From the NCBI RefSeq assembly GCF_001641265.1, contig NW_020167520.1:1984001-2048000 (forward strand): 64,000 nt of DNA, in the 5' to 3' direction. Both the position numbers and the translations under genes were made by a program. This stretch comes from Pseudogymnoascus destructans (Eukaryota > Ascomycota > Leotiomycetes > Thelebolales > Thelebolaceae). This document shows, in pieces, positions 41,827-52,879 of the stretch (position 1 is the first letter of the stretch; each line of letters opens with the position of its first letter). The notes below the pieces were generated by a model that did not search any database, had not been told where the DNA came from, and saw only the letters and a list, made by a program, of their open reading frames with translations.

Positions 41827-44600
41827 ATGCCTTCTGCAGTTGACTTCAGGAGCAATGGCCAATCAATCATCCAACAGGTAATGCCCACTGCCCTTTGAAT
41901 CTTGTTCTAGAACGTAGCCTTATACTGTTAGATGATATTGTCACCCAGTGATAACGACTACCTTGACCAACTCATCCCTGTTGTGAAAGGTGCGAGCAGT
42001 TCTAGTCGAGCCCATGCTCTAATGAAGAGCCTCTCTCAATATGCCACGCAACGAGAAAGCGAAATCGAGAAAATGTGCAATCTAAACCACCAAGAGTTCC
42101 TAACATCGGTCAACAAGCTACAGAAAGTTCGTGAGGGAACGGTCAAGTTGACATCTGAAATCTTGGAACTCAACCAGTCTATCCAGTCCAGCACGGAAAA
42201 GCTTGCGGAGCACAAGAAGGCGCTTGTCGACTCTCGAGGGGTGCGTCAAAATATCGATGAGGCAGCACAAGCACTGAAGGACTGTCTGGAAGTATTGCGT
42301 GTATCGAACCATGTCCATGAGTTGCTGGGCCAGAAAAACCACTATGGTGCATTGCGTGCGTTGGATGAGCTCCAAAATGTGCATCTGAAGGAGGTAACAC
42401 AGTACAAGCTGGCCGATATGATACAAAAGTCGGTCCCTGCCACACAGAAGCTCATAGCAGAGGCGGTCATGAATGATCTCAACACCTGGCTTTATAGGAT
42501 CCGTGAGACATCTCAGTTCCTTGGGGAGGTAGCTTTCTACCACACTGAGTTGCGGCGAACAAGGCAAAAAGAGCGAATGGAAGCCAATCCATATCTCCGG
42601 AACTTCAAGCTCAACTCGGCGATAGAAATGGTCTTCGACGAGAGCGAGGAGTTTGATGCACTAGATAATGATGAGCTGCGAGTTGATTTTACTCCTCTGT
42701 TCGAATGCTTACATATACATGAGGCGTTGGGGCAAAGTGACAAATTTCGCACTGAGTATGCTGCAACTCGAAGAAGGCAGAAAGAACTTCTTTTACCGTC
42801 TTCAATTAGTCTTCTCGAGAACGATGACTCCAGCTTAAGTAGTCTCTTGGAAGGAATTGCTGGATTTGCGATTATCGAACGGGCAACTATGAGACGTGCT
42901 CATAATCTTCGCTCACCTGTTGATGTGAGTTTGATTCTAGCATCAGTGTGGCACGGCAACGTACTTACTGTTTATAGGTTGAGGAGCTGTGGGATTCAAT
43001 GTGCCAAGCCGCTATTGGTCTCATCTCAAAAGCTCTCGATGATGTTGATAATGCGGAGGTTCTTTTGAAAATCAAAGGTGTCATTGCGTTGTTTATACAG
43101 ACGCTGGATGTAAGATAACCCTGGATCTGCCACTTTCGTGTAACTGCTGACCAGTAAGGGTTGGGGTTATTCCGTGTCTGCCCTAGACACATTTCTGTTG
43201 ACTCTATTTGAGAAATACGCCGAGTTGCTAAAAAGACGGTTTAGTGATGATTTTCAAGAGGTATTAGCCCAGTACCCACTGAGTTATAGAAGAATGCTGA
43301 CGCTAATAGATCGTATCTACTGACGATTATATGCCGATTCCAATTAGCAACTTGGACGAGTATGACAAAGTTGTTAATGTTAGTTGGTTTACACCTGATA
43401 AACCGAGAGACGAACTTTCGTATGTTATTCCTGCCTTTGTTGCCAAAGTAGGTGCTGATCTGCCAGATTTCCATGCGTGTTGCCCTTCTCTCAGATGTAT
43501 CCTCTTTGTTGTATTGACATTCGAAACTTTTTGAATCAGTTCTACTTCTTTTCGGATGATCATTTTCAACATCCCAATGTTATCGATGAGACGCTGAGAA
43601 AGGTATGTTTTCCTAAAATGTTAGAACGTTCATATGTTGACTTTGGCCAAGTCCCTGGACCAACTTCTTTCGGAGAAGGTCTGCAGGTCTCTTGTGGAAC
43701 GTTTAAACTCCCAATATCTAGGGCAAATTGTCCAAATTCTGATTAACCTTGAACATTTTGAAACCGCTTGTCAGGAGCTTGAGCAGCTTTTGATTGCGGC
43801 TCGTTCATCAACATCCGCTGGAGGACCGATTGTGTTAAACGCTACTGAGGAGTTCCGGAGTAATAAAAAGACTGCCGAGAAGAGAATTTTTGAGCTTGTC
43901 AACTCTAAGATTGATGACTTGATAGAAACTGCTGAATACGATTGGTAAGCTTGCAGTCCATTGAACGTCCCAACTAGCTAATAATATACTGCAGGATGGC
44001 GCCAACATTAGAAGGCGAGCCAAGCAACTACATGCAGACATTGACTCGTTATCTATCGAATATCATGAACTCTACCCTACTGGGTCTCCCTAGAGAGATT
44101 AAAGAGTTGATCTATTTCGATGCCCTAAGCCATGCAGCGAATATGATATTGGTATGTTAATCTTGGCATAGTACGTAAGAAGATAAGCTCACAGTTGCAT
44201 TTTAGGCCCTTCCTTTGTCACCGGACGTGAAGAAGATCAATCCGAATGGTGTCACTGCATTGGCGAAGGACGTGGATTACCTGGCCGAGTTTGTCGACAG
44301 CCTCGAGAATGCCCCTATCCTGCGGGAGAATCTCGATGAATTGCAGCAAACAGTCAACTTGATGCAAACTGACAACCCTGACGAGTACTTTGACATTTCA
44401 ACGAGGAATAAGAAATATGGTCGGGTAGATCCCCTGAATGGACCAAAGATCCTTGAAAAGTAAGCCACCAACCCCGACTCTTCATATCCTATGGCAGATT
44501 ACTAACCATTGAAACTAACTACAGACTCACGTACTCGGTTCAAAGTCCAGTCAAAAATGATAGACTAGCCAACTTTTCGTCACGATTTGGGAAGAAGTAG
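41827..44600 (+). CDS. sec15: Exocyst subunit Sec15
   Basis: Exocyst component that binds Sec4-type Rab on secretory vesicles and links it to the tethering complex at growth sites such as the hyphal tip. Ten exons: 41827-41877, 41932-42924, 42978-43109, 43159-43260, 43310-43419, 43467-43602, 43652-43944, 43995-44151, 44206-44459 and 44525-44600, giving 767 aa. The N-terminal coiled coil covers residues about 35-120. Family landmarks are DNDYLDQLIPVV near the start, IRETSQFLGEVAFYHTE, GWGYSVSALDTFLLTLFEKY, the strongly conserved LPFSQMYPLCCIDIRNFLNQ, ERLNSQYLGQIVQILINLE, and the C-terminal segment LSHAANMILALPLSPDVKKI. All ten exons join in frame. Confidence 0.95.
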
Positions 44601-44854
44601 AGTTATATAGTTAATTCACGGTCCGAACGAAGACCTCGTCAAAGTATTATGGATGATAAAATCAATAAATCTAACAAATCTCAATTTATTTGAGCAGGAT
44701 CAAGCATTTACTCTACTTTCCCCAAAACCAGAACGAAGGAAAGCAGACACTCCAGGCGCCATAATATGCTCTGATAACCCCAAGGACGCTTGGCCTCTCT
44801 CAACGCCCCACCATATCCCATCCAACCTAGGCGGACGATAGTCGCAGAAACATG

Positions 44855-46014
44855 CTAACCGACCTCATAATCTCTTTCGCCTTCTGCATCCGCATCTCCT
44901 TCGCCTCCGTCATGGCGCGGGTAATTGTGCCCGGTGTCTTGACCGACTGTGGGATCTTGGGCTCGCTGTGGTACATGGTACATCTGAAAACAAGTCAGAG
45001 GAAATGGTGCTTTCAGAGGAGCAAAACTCATACCTGCTGCGGTGGCATCGGCGGATATGCGTACATCCCTTCCATCTCACCATACATGTGTGGTGGCGCT
45101 TGTCCATATGCGCCAACAGGGCCCGGCTGGACCTGTCCAGGATACATAGCAGGTTGGCGGTAATCTTGGTCTGGAGCCAAACTGTGGCCCAACGAGTAAT
45201 CGGGAGGAGCCATAGCATGCTGCTGAGGCTGATGACTGGGTTGCTGTTGGGATATATTGCCCTGCGCTGGGATCTGGGCACCAGCCGTAGGAACTCCTTG
45301 CGTCGCAGCGTGTGGACCAGAAGCTCTCTTGGCGTGCGACGCAGCCTCCTCTCGAGGAACAATGTCAATCAGGAAGTCAAACATGTCACTCTTAGCCAGC
45401 GCAGATGCAATATCAGATCTCTGAAGTGTACGGCGCTTGTTCTCTTCGGCGTGGATCCAGGCGCGCATAGTCAATTCCGTAATAAAAATGTCACAGCCTT
45501 TGGCGAACAAAATCGGAGCTTCTGCAGATATCATCTTTACTTCTGGATCCGCCTTCATGACCTTTTTAATTCGTGCCAAAGGGAGCTGGTGCAGTTTGTA
45601 GTCGTGTGTCTCGGTCTCGAGTTGGTTGATCGTCTGTTGCCAGTATGTCGTGAGGATGTCTCTGTACCCGCCCTGAAGGCCTTGGTTTACCTGCGAACAA
45701 TTGAGCTTTGAAACCGGATCGAGGAAACTGTTCACTTACATTTGCCCAGGCTCCTGTGTAGAATTCCGCGACTGGCGCAAACCCTTGCGCAGAAAGCTTT
45801 CTAGTCTTAGTATCTGAAACCTTGCGAACAATCAGTCAAAACTTACGGAAGCGCTGGCGCCTATAGATGATACAGTTAGCTATTGCTATTACTTAGAATG
45901 CGCCTTGGAGATTGTCTACTTGCCATAATGGCCGCCTTGATTGATGTCATAGACGGGTTGTTGGCGCTGTTGGCCCTGCCCATGACCAGCGTTTGGCTGC
46001 GAGGATGGATCCAT
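44855..46014 (-). CDS. hapE: HapE/NF-YC subunit of the CCAAT-binding complex
   Basis: Histone-fold subunit that pairs with HapC and then recruits HapB to bind CCAAT boxes. The complex controls many genes and, with HapX, iron homeostasis in filamentous fungi. Exons are 46014-45920, 45800-45740, 45690-45034 and 44983-44855, giving 313 aa. The NF-YC histone fold lies at about residues 75-155: [80 protein letters not shown] and [14 protein letters not shown]. The Gln/Pro-rich C terminus suits an activation or partner-binding region, and the last exon ends acidic ([16 protein letters not shown]). The first intron (119 nt) contains a 14-nt segment with its own splice-like borders, but using it breaks the frame. 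Confidence 0.96.
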
Positions 46015-46821
46015 GGTAACAAGCTTGGCTATTCCTTCCTCCCGTATAGACAGCGACGTGCGCGCGATATGTTGTGTGTATATAAGTGAGACTGCTGTTG
46101 TCAGCACAGTGAGTGTTTACAAGTTCTCGGTGACGCGACAAGTTACGAAGAGGTGTGACCGAAGGCGCAAATTCGGTCTCTCCGTGGGCGCAACTGCCAC
46201 TGCTCACTGCCGCTGGTGAATTGAGGCTGTGTTTAAATCACGGTGTGAAAGGCAGTCGCATAAGTCGCATTTCCTTGACTCCGACGTCGTGGTGCTGTTG
46301 ATGATGCCCAAGCCAGAGTTAATTGATTGGTTGGCGGCGCCAGCTGGAGTGATGGAGTAGGTACTCGAATAAAGACTAATAACGGGAAAGCCGCCCATGA
46401 AATGTTTTACCCAGTACTTAGGCCAGCACAGGGCGGCTGGGAGGGTGCCTGCGCCTGCAGCCAACACATCAAAACAACTCACTATTTTTTCTGAAGATTC
46501 GTCAGCCACAATTGATTTTTTTGCTTCTTTTTCATATGTCTATGCATTTTATTGAGAATTGGCTAAAATAGCAGCTTAAATGCCGAGATTTCATGTCCCT
46601 CTAGATCATAAGCTAAATTGAACCCCGATTATAGAATCCAGCGGCGCATTTCTCAAGGTCACGTGCCAACAAGGAGCCAGCCTCGCAATGCCAAGCATTT
46701 CGCTTAACCGACTTTGCATTTGCTTCTATAAAGTTTCTTCCCCCATACCAACCAGCGTAAAACATAATTTTTCCAAGCCTGTCTGCACCACATACGGTAC
46801 AAGAAGCTTGCTACCTTCACA
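46015..46821. promoter_or_regulatory. Divergent promoter region of hapE and fcf2
   Basis: About 800 bases between two divergent genes. A TCACGTG box sits at 46659-46665, near fcf2. The minus-strand ORF at 46204-46509 has no recognisable features, and I see no gene. Confidence 0.5.
46660..46665. promoter_or_regulatory. CACGTG box upstream of fcf2
   Basis: CACGTG preceded by T (GGTCACGTGCC), about 162 bases before the fcf2 start. It is the first of four such boxes at similar positions before four consecutive plus-strand genes. Confidence 0.45.
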
Positions 46822-47809
46822 ATGGAAGTATTGGAGAGCCAGGATCTGTCTGATGGGCAGATACAACAAATACTCAGAGATGCTGAGCAGAGGATGAGGG
46901 CATCAACAGAAGCCGGTGCAAATACTTTGATAACCACCAGCGGCGTATCATCTCTGCCCGGTCTCGACTCTAGGTATACCTTCCACCCACAACGCGGGAT
47001 TCCCCTGCCAGTTGGTATACATGCTAACTCCAGGCAGCACCAGTATCTCAAACGGGACCGGCTCGGGTTTACCTTCAGTATATGTCAAGCCAACTATCTC
47101 CGGTGCACAAGTTGACCCGGAATTTCTCGTCAGTAAGCAAGAGAGGGAGCTTGCAAACACACCACGCTGCGTTGAAGATCCGGTTGCCGCGAAGGTTAAA
47201 GCTGCAAAAGTAAGTTACAACAAGTTCGACTTCTTTTTGTGCTTTTATGAGGAAAATTATCCCAAAGTATCTTGACGCAGAACTCGGACCCCGTCTTGGG
47301 TGTCTTCTCTGCATCTATGATAGTACACACATTGTGTGAATTCATAGTTACTCTGACTTAGCATCTATCTATTTATTCGCTATTCATTATTTGCTGTGGC
47401 TTTCCACTGACTTTTAAAACAGGAGAAGGCAGCATCAGCTGGGCCCAATTGGTACAACCTGCCCAAGACCGTATTGACGCCGGGACTCAAGCGCGACCTG
47501 CAACTGCTACGCTTGCGATCAGTCCTCGACCCGAAAAGGCATTACAAGAAGGATAATGACAGAAAGAGCGATGTGCCTGAGTTCTCCCAAGTTGGAACAG
47601 TCATTGAAGGACCAACCGAATTCTTCACTGCCAGGATGACAAACAAGGAGCGAAAGCGAACCTTCCTGGAAGATGTTTTGGCAGGGGAACAGAAGACGCA
47701 GCGATTCAAGTCGAAGTATACTCAGATACAGCTTGCCAAGACCAGTGGGAAGAAGGCTCATTACAAAGCACTGAGGGCACAGAGATCTGGAAAGGTTTCT
47801 AAAGGTTGA
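46822..47809 (+). CDS. fcf2: Fcf2, SSU processome factor for 18S rRNA maturation
   Basis: Nucleolar protein required for early pre-rRNA cleavages at A0-A2. Three exons: 46822-46973, 47038-47209 and 47423-47809, giving 236 aa (yeast Fcf2 217). The last exon is almost entirely the Fcf2 domain: NWYNLPKTVLTPGLKRDLQL, LRSVLDPKRHYKKDN, PEFSQVGTVIEGPTEFF, RKRTFLEDVLAGEQKTQRFK and SGKKAHYKALRAQRSGK. The N terminus is less conserved, with a short helix-forming stretch (SDGQIQQILRDAEQRMRAS). For the first intron I use the second of two close acceptors (GGCAG), because the first would shift frame. The second intron (213 nt) is long for this window. Confidence 0.93.
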
Positions 47810-48340
47810 AGCCTTTTCCCTGAACAAGTCATTCGTTCAACAGGCAAGCCGCAAGATCCATCCAAGTGGCACAGGACTTGATCCGTCTGGCATCTCCCAT
47901 AACTAACAGTCAGATTATTGTTTGGGAGACCAGTGACACTAATGGAGAGCTACCTACCGTAGTCGTCTATGCACTACGCCCTACGCCAACTACAGACGCC
48001 CGCGTAACAAAGCTGGTGGGTATAGGCGTAACAAGATCTGACTAGGTAACATGGTGGTGATCCATACTATATGACCGTAGGTTAAATAGCCACGCGGCAA
48101 CTGGCACCCCATTGTGAGCATGAATATAGCGTAATTAAATAGAATACGCCCTCATGAATCAACACATCACAAAATTATCAGCTCCTTATGTGCATAATCG
48201 TGAATTTGTTTTGTGGTATTAATTGAGTTTCAATGTTAATAATCACGTGATTATGGACAGTCCGTGTCGGCAATTCCCGTGGGTGCTGTAACGAACATTT
48301 TATTTTGGCTTCATCCAGCATTGCAAACCGCGCTTCCAAC
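47810..48340. other. Intergenic region between fcf2 and rsm10
   Basis: About 530 bases with the fcf2 3' end and rsm10 promoter. A longer palindrome, AATCACGTGATT, lies at 48241-48252. No gene is seen. Confidence 0.5.
48244..48249. promoter_or_regulatory. CACGTG box upstream of rsm10
   Basis: Core of a 12-base perfect palindrome (AATCACGTGATT), 97 bases before the rsm10 start. Confidence 0.5.
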
Positions 48341-49359
48341 ATGGCATCTATAGCCCCATTGCGATCGCATTGGGCTGCGGCTAGCCGGTCCAAAGTGAGT
48401 TCTGGTTCAGGTTGGATGAGGAGCTCAGAAGTGGTGCTAACAGCTCAGTATGTGGCAGGTTCAGCGATCACGAACAGAATTGCCGTCAGTCGGTTCCATG
48501 CTGCCAGCTTGAGCCGCAGCAAAGACGATGCCCCGAAAGCAGAGACATCGTATGATTCGACATATACTTGAAAATGCATTGCGTTTGAAGCTAACCATAT
48601 GCCCGAACAGATCTGCCGCAGCGACCAATCTCACCCCCAAGTTCGTACCTCTTTCTAGCCACTATGGACGAAGTTGAAGTACGTTAGACTAACACAAGCA
48701 TTCAGATCATCCGAAAGCAGCACCGCGGAATCAGAGACACCTCGCCTGCCCAGAAACGTACAGGCCATATACCTGAAGCCCCTACGACGAGACGTGGAAT
48801 ATGGTGTCCCATCCTGTGATCTTCAATTACGATCCTACAGCGTACGAAACCTCGAATTCTTCGCAGATTTTGCTCTACGAGCAGCATACTATTTGAAACT
48901 CCCCGCCTTTGGCCCTGTTCCGCTTCCCCGAATTACGGAAAGATGGACGGTCCCCAAGAGCAATTTCATCAACAAGAAGTCGCAGGAGAATTTCGAACGT
49001 ATCACCTTGAGACGCCTTATCCAAATTAAAGACGGACACCCAGAGACTGTCGAGTTATGGCTTGCTTTCTTGAAGAAGCATGCATATTACGGAATCGGAA
49101 TGAAGGCGAACGTGTGGGAATACAACGAGCTTGGTAAGTGACGATTTTCGAGGCGAAGTCTTCAACTACTAACCAACGGATAGGGGTCGGCAAAACAATG
49201 GATGTGAGCTTGGAGAATCTCAAGAACGTTATGGAGCCCAAATGGGCCCATTTTGGACGAAACAAAAACCTGGAGACTTCAGAGAAGGTTTTGGAGATGA
49301 TGAATTCCGAGAAGTATAGGCTTGCAGCAAGCGGCAACGCACCAATGACCAACAAATAA
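48341..49359 (+). CDS. rsm10: Mitochondrial small-subunit ribosomal protein uS10m (Rsm10)
   Basis: Component of the mitoribosomal small subunit. Proposed exons are 48341-48394, 48449-48549, 48706-49133 and 49184-49359, giving 252 aa. The N terminus (MASIAPLRSHWAAASRSK) is basic and Ala/Ser-rich like a mitochondrial presequence. The S10 domain starts at LPRNVQAIYLKPLRR and runs through YSVRNLEFFADFALRAAYYL, GPVPLPRITERWTVPKSNFI, KKSQENFERITLRRLIQIKD and HPETVELWLAFLKKHA. The C-terminal extension (KTMDVSLENLKNVMEPKWAH) is typical of fungal forms. The second intron (156 nt) is chosen because its ends keep the frame (ETS|SSES). The first intron is a multiple of three without a stop, so retention would add 18 residues. 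Confidence 0.9.
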
Positions 49360-49763
49360 GATGAACATTTCAGAGTATCCGGGGTGTACATTATACTGTA
49401 TCAGAAGCACGTAAATTAGGTATTGCTGCATTTAGAAGGCGCATGGCAGCACATGTTGGGAGTTAATGGGTAATGGAAACCCTGTATATATACATATCCA
49501 AAAGAAACAGTTTATTACTGCAAATCTCCAACGTTAGAATATGAAACCTGACTTCCTCGAATGAAAGTATTAAATGAAGAGCATCGAACACTAATAGATT
49601 GTATATCTGGCAAGTTGAGCATAATTTTCTTTGGAAGCCTCTCATAAAATAAATTAATACATATCACGTGCCAAATAATTTTATCTCATGGATGACCGAT
49701 CCAGAGCCAGATTTCACCAATTCCCATTCCCTACGTCTAATTGCTTCATTTATTTATATAGCT
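49360..49763. other. Intergenic region between rsm10 and msw1
   Basis: About 400 A+T-rich bases holding the rsm10 3' end and the msw1 promoter with a CACGTG box. No gene is seen. Confidence 0.5.
49665..49670. promoter_or_regulatory. CACGTG box upstream of msw1
   Basis: TCACGTG in the context ATATCACGTGCC, about 95 bases before the msw1 start. Confidence 0.45.
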
Positions 49764-51124
49764 ATGGTTCTACTATGTCGAAATTCTCGTTCGCTCCTGC
49801 ATGAGTCAGTTGCATGCGCACTTTCCAAGCAAGCGTCAAGCCCGTCAAATATTCGGAGGCTGTCTTCAGCTATCCCAACACCACCGCGCCAGGTTATATT
49901 TTCCGGCATACAGCCAACCGGCATTCCTCATCTTGGAAACTACCTTGGTACTCTTAAGCAATGGGTGGATCTACAGGATTCGGTTCCTTCGGAAACCAAA
50001 CTAATATACTCCGTCGTGGATTTGCATGCCATCACCGTACCGCAAGATCCTCAGCGTCTCAGGCAATATAAACGCGAGGTCTTAGCTACTCTTTTAGCTA
50101 TAGGCATAAGGCCAGAGAGATCGATATTATTTTACCAGTCCTCGGTATGTTTAACTTCCTGGCGATTTGGTAAACATGAGACTCACCAACTTTGCAGGTC
50201 CAAGCACATGCTGAGCTGATGTGGATATTAAGCTGCACAGCTTCAGCAGGCTATCTGTCTCGTATGACACAGTGGAAGGTATGCTGGATAATGAATCTAA
50301 ACGCTGCTTGTCACATCTGCTAATAGTAAATAGAGCAAGCTCTCGCTAGCGGAGGATGCGAATGCAATGGACACGGGCAGCAAAGCCAAGTTAAAGCTTG
50401 GGCTCTTTTCGTATCCAGTTCTACAAGCCGCAGATATTCTGGTCCATAGGTAATGATAACCCAGTCACTGCTAGGAAGGTTACTGATTGTTGCAGGGCCA
50501 CTCACGTACCAGTTGGAGAGGACCAAAGCCAGCACCTGGAGTTCGCACGCGAATGCGCAACCAACTTCAACCACACATACCAGCCTTATCTAATTGCTCC
50601 ACAAACTATCCTATGTATGCCCAGCAAACAGTTTCACTCGTCAAGTCATTTGCTAACTAGCTCCAGCACCTGCCAAACGAGTAATGTCGCTACAAGAACC
50701 TCATTTGAAAATGTCCAAATCACACGCAAACCCTCTTTCAAGGATTTTGGTCACCGACTCACCCCAAGAAATCAAGAAGAAAGTAATGGCCGCAAGAACA
50801 GACTCCATCAATTCCGTGTCGTTCGATCCCGTTGGCCGGCCAGGCGTCTCGAACCTCCTACATCTCTTGTCCATCTTGAACAAGCAATCTCGAAGCCCGG
50901 AAGAGCTAGGAACGCTCCACGCCGGCTTGAGCTTGAAAAATTTCAAGACTTTGGTAGCTGAAGCTGTGGCAGAATCCCTTGATGGGATCAGTGCTCGCTA
51001 TAACGAGGTGATGACCCGCGACGATGGCAAGTATCTCGATCACGTGGAGAAGAAAGGGGCTGAAAAGGCTCGGGAGAGTGCCGAGGAAACGATGGCACTT
51101 GTGAGAGAAGCTATCGGCTTTTAA
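49764..51124 (+). CDS. msw1: Mitochondrial tryptophanyl-tRNA synthetase
   Basis: Class I synthetase that charges mitochondrial tRNA-Trp. Five exons: 49764-50144, 50198-50278, 50334-50449, 50496-50614 and 50661-51124, giving 386 aa (yeast Msw1 379). The first 37 residues are Ser/Arg-rich ([19 protein letters not shown]) and look like a presequence. The Rossmann fold starts [19 protein letters not shown], with the HIGH-type motif as HLGN. Tryptophan-pocket segments follow ([46 protein letters not shown]). The KMSKS loop is intact ([17 protein letters not shown]), and the anticodon-binding helical domain ends the protein. The ORF extends 32 codons further upstream, but MVLLCRN starts the better presequence. 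It is close in size and form to bacterial TrpRS and distinct from the longer cytosolic enzyme. Confidence 0.95.
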
Positions 51125-51524
51125 AACTGAAGCTACGGCAACTTCGCAGTGACACGGAGAGGTTGGGGCTCTAGCTTATTGGCAAAGGCAAGGAGGTCGA
51201 CTTCTTGAAATTGGAGGGCCTGGGATGGCCCTCCTCATAATCTTGACACAACCACTTACTGTATATTACATGTAAAACACTCTGTATACCAAAATATTAG
51301 ACTGTTCACTAGTATATCCTACTTGAGTTACGGGCCACTTCATAATTTAAAATATCAATATTCGATATCACGTGTCATTAATCATGTGACACGTATCCTT
51401 ATCGCATACAAAGGTCGTTTGGTATTATATAAGTCGGAAATATAAGACGGGGAACCAAGGCAGTTCCGACTTTCGGTGGTATCCAGAACCTACAACAACA
51501 TCTGGTGTAGCATGCAAAGTGAAA
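51125..51524. other. Intergenic region between msw1 and imo32
   Basis: About 400 bases with the msw1 3' end and the imo32 promoter. A CACGTG box at 51369 is followed by a related inverted stretch (CATGTGACACGT). No gene is seen. Confidence 0.5.
51369..51374. promoter_or_regulatory. CACGTG box upstream of imo32
   Basis: ATCACGTGTC about 156 bases before the imo32 start, followed closely by ATCATGTGACACG, which contains a near-copy (CATGTG) and the reverse of the flank (GACAC). Confidence 0.45.
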
Positions 51525-52719
51525 ATGACTTTGCATTTGCTAAGGTCACCGTCAAGGCCAGCCAAGCTAGCATCATTGGCCGTAGTTGCACTTAGGAGGC
51601 CTTATTCGTCTGCGACGGTATCTCCCCTCAGTTTCGACCTCCATGAGGCCCCTCGAGGAGAGGAGAAGGGGACTCCAATCATTTTCATGCATGGCCTTTT
51701 CGGCTCCAAGAAGAACAACAGGACTATGAGCAAGTAAGGCACCATGTCTATTCCTATGCTCTCAAAGTCATTGTTCTAAATTATCCGCTTGTGTGTAGAG
51801 TCCTCGCCCGTGACCTGGGAAGAAATGTTTATGCTTTGGTATGTTCTATCAAATTGGTAATTTTCAAGCATTGGCTAATGGGGTTGAAGGACATGAGAAA
51901 TCATGGGGACTCGCCGCGTCATGAACGCCATGACTACGCTATCATGGCTGACGATGTTGCGCGGTTCATGGACGAGCATAAGCTGGAGGACACAACTCTC
52001 ATCGGCCATTCAATGTAAGCTGGAACTCCGTATTAATTATGGTGTTAAAGATGATCCTAACAAATCACAAGGGGAGCCAAAACGGCCATGGCGTTTGCGC
52101 TCAATTATCCCAGTAGAATTCAAAACATCGTTGCGGTGGACAATGCGCCGATAGATTCACCCCTACTAAGAAGCTTTGGGCAATACGTTCAAGGGATGAA
52201 GAAAATTGAGCAGGCCGGCGTAACGAGGCTATCAGAAGCCGATGAAATTCTAAAGGACTACGAAGAGGAAAGTATCATCGAGCCATGGATTGGTCCGGCC
52301 CGTTCCAGCTACTAACTATCACGCAGTCTCTAGTCATCAGACAATTTCTCCTTGGGAATCTGTACCGTCCTGCAAACGAGAAGACGCAGAAATTTAAATT
52401 CTCCTTGAAGACATTAGCTGCCTCCCTCGGCCATCTAGGCGATTTCCCATACAGAAATCCCGACGAAGTCCGCTTTGAAAAACCCGCCCTGTTCGTTCGG
52501 GGCACCCAAAGCCCGTATATTCCAGACGAAGCTATACCCCTCATTGGGCGCTTCTTTCCTCGATTTCGACTGGTCGATATTGATTCTGGCCATTGGGTCA
52601 TTGCAGAGAAGCCCGAATTATTTAGACAAGGTATGTCCCGTGTCCAACCAAACTGCATCTTCGGTTATTGACGCCCATCAGCTGTCGTAGAGTTTCTTGG
52701 CCAAGACAAGGAGAATTAG
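51525..52719 (+). CDS. imo32: Mitochondrial alpha/beta hydrolase (Imo32/ABHD11-like)
   Basis: Predicted mitochondrial serine hydrolase of the ABHD11/Imo32 group. Six exons: 51525-51733, 51799-51838, 51890-52014, 52072-52271, 52334-52630 and 52682-52719, giving 302 aa. The presequence-like N terminus is MTLHLLRSPSRPAKLASLA. The fold begins PLSFDLHEAPRG and shows the oxyanion HG motif (IIFMHGLFGSKKNNR), DMRNHGDSPRH, and the nucleophile elbow GHSMGAK, which is formed across the third intron. The catalytic acid is likely the Asp in LFVRGTQSPYIPDEA, and the His is in DIDSGHWVIAEKP. In the fourth intron the in-frame acceptor is TCTCTAG, giving EEE|IIRQFLLGN. A tempting upstream acceptor would shift the frame. 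Confidence 0.92.
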
Positions 52720-52879
52720 AACTTGGGTATTTGATTATACCTCAAGGATAGCTTGGAGGGGCATAATCTATAAACGACGCCGTAACAAACCCATTGTAGA
52801 TGGATGTTTGAGGGCGCATAAGTGTATAATACTTGTAGATAAAGAATATATCTGACCAGCCGACGTCTACATCGACGTC

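Noticed and set aside
41597..41881. 94-codon ORF before sec15
   Set aside because: It overlaps the first sec15 exon (41827-41877) in another frame and shows no family similarity.
45847..45860. 14-nt microexon inside the first hapE intron
   Set aside because: It has splice-like borders, but including it shifts the frame unless a 33-nt intron is assumed. Direct splicing to 45800 is in frame and simpler.
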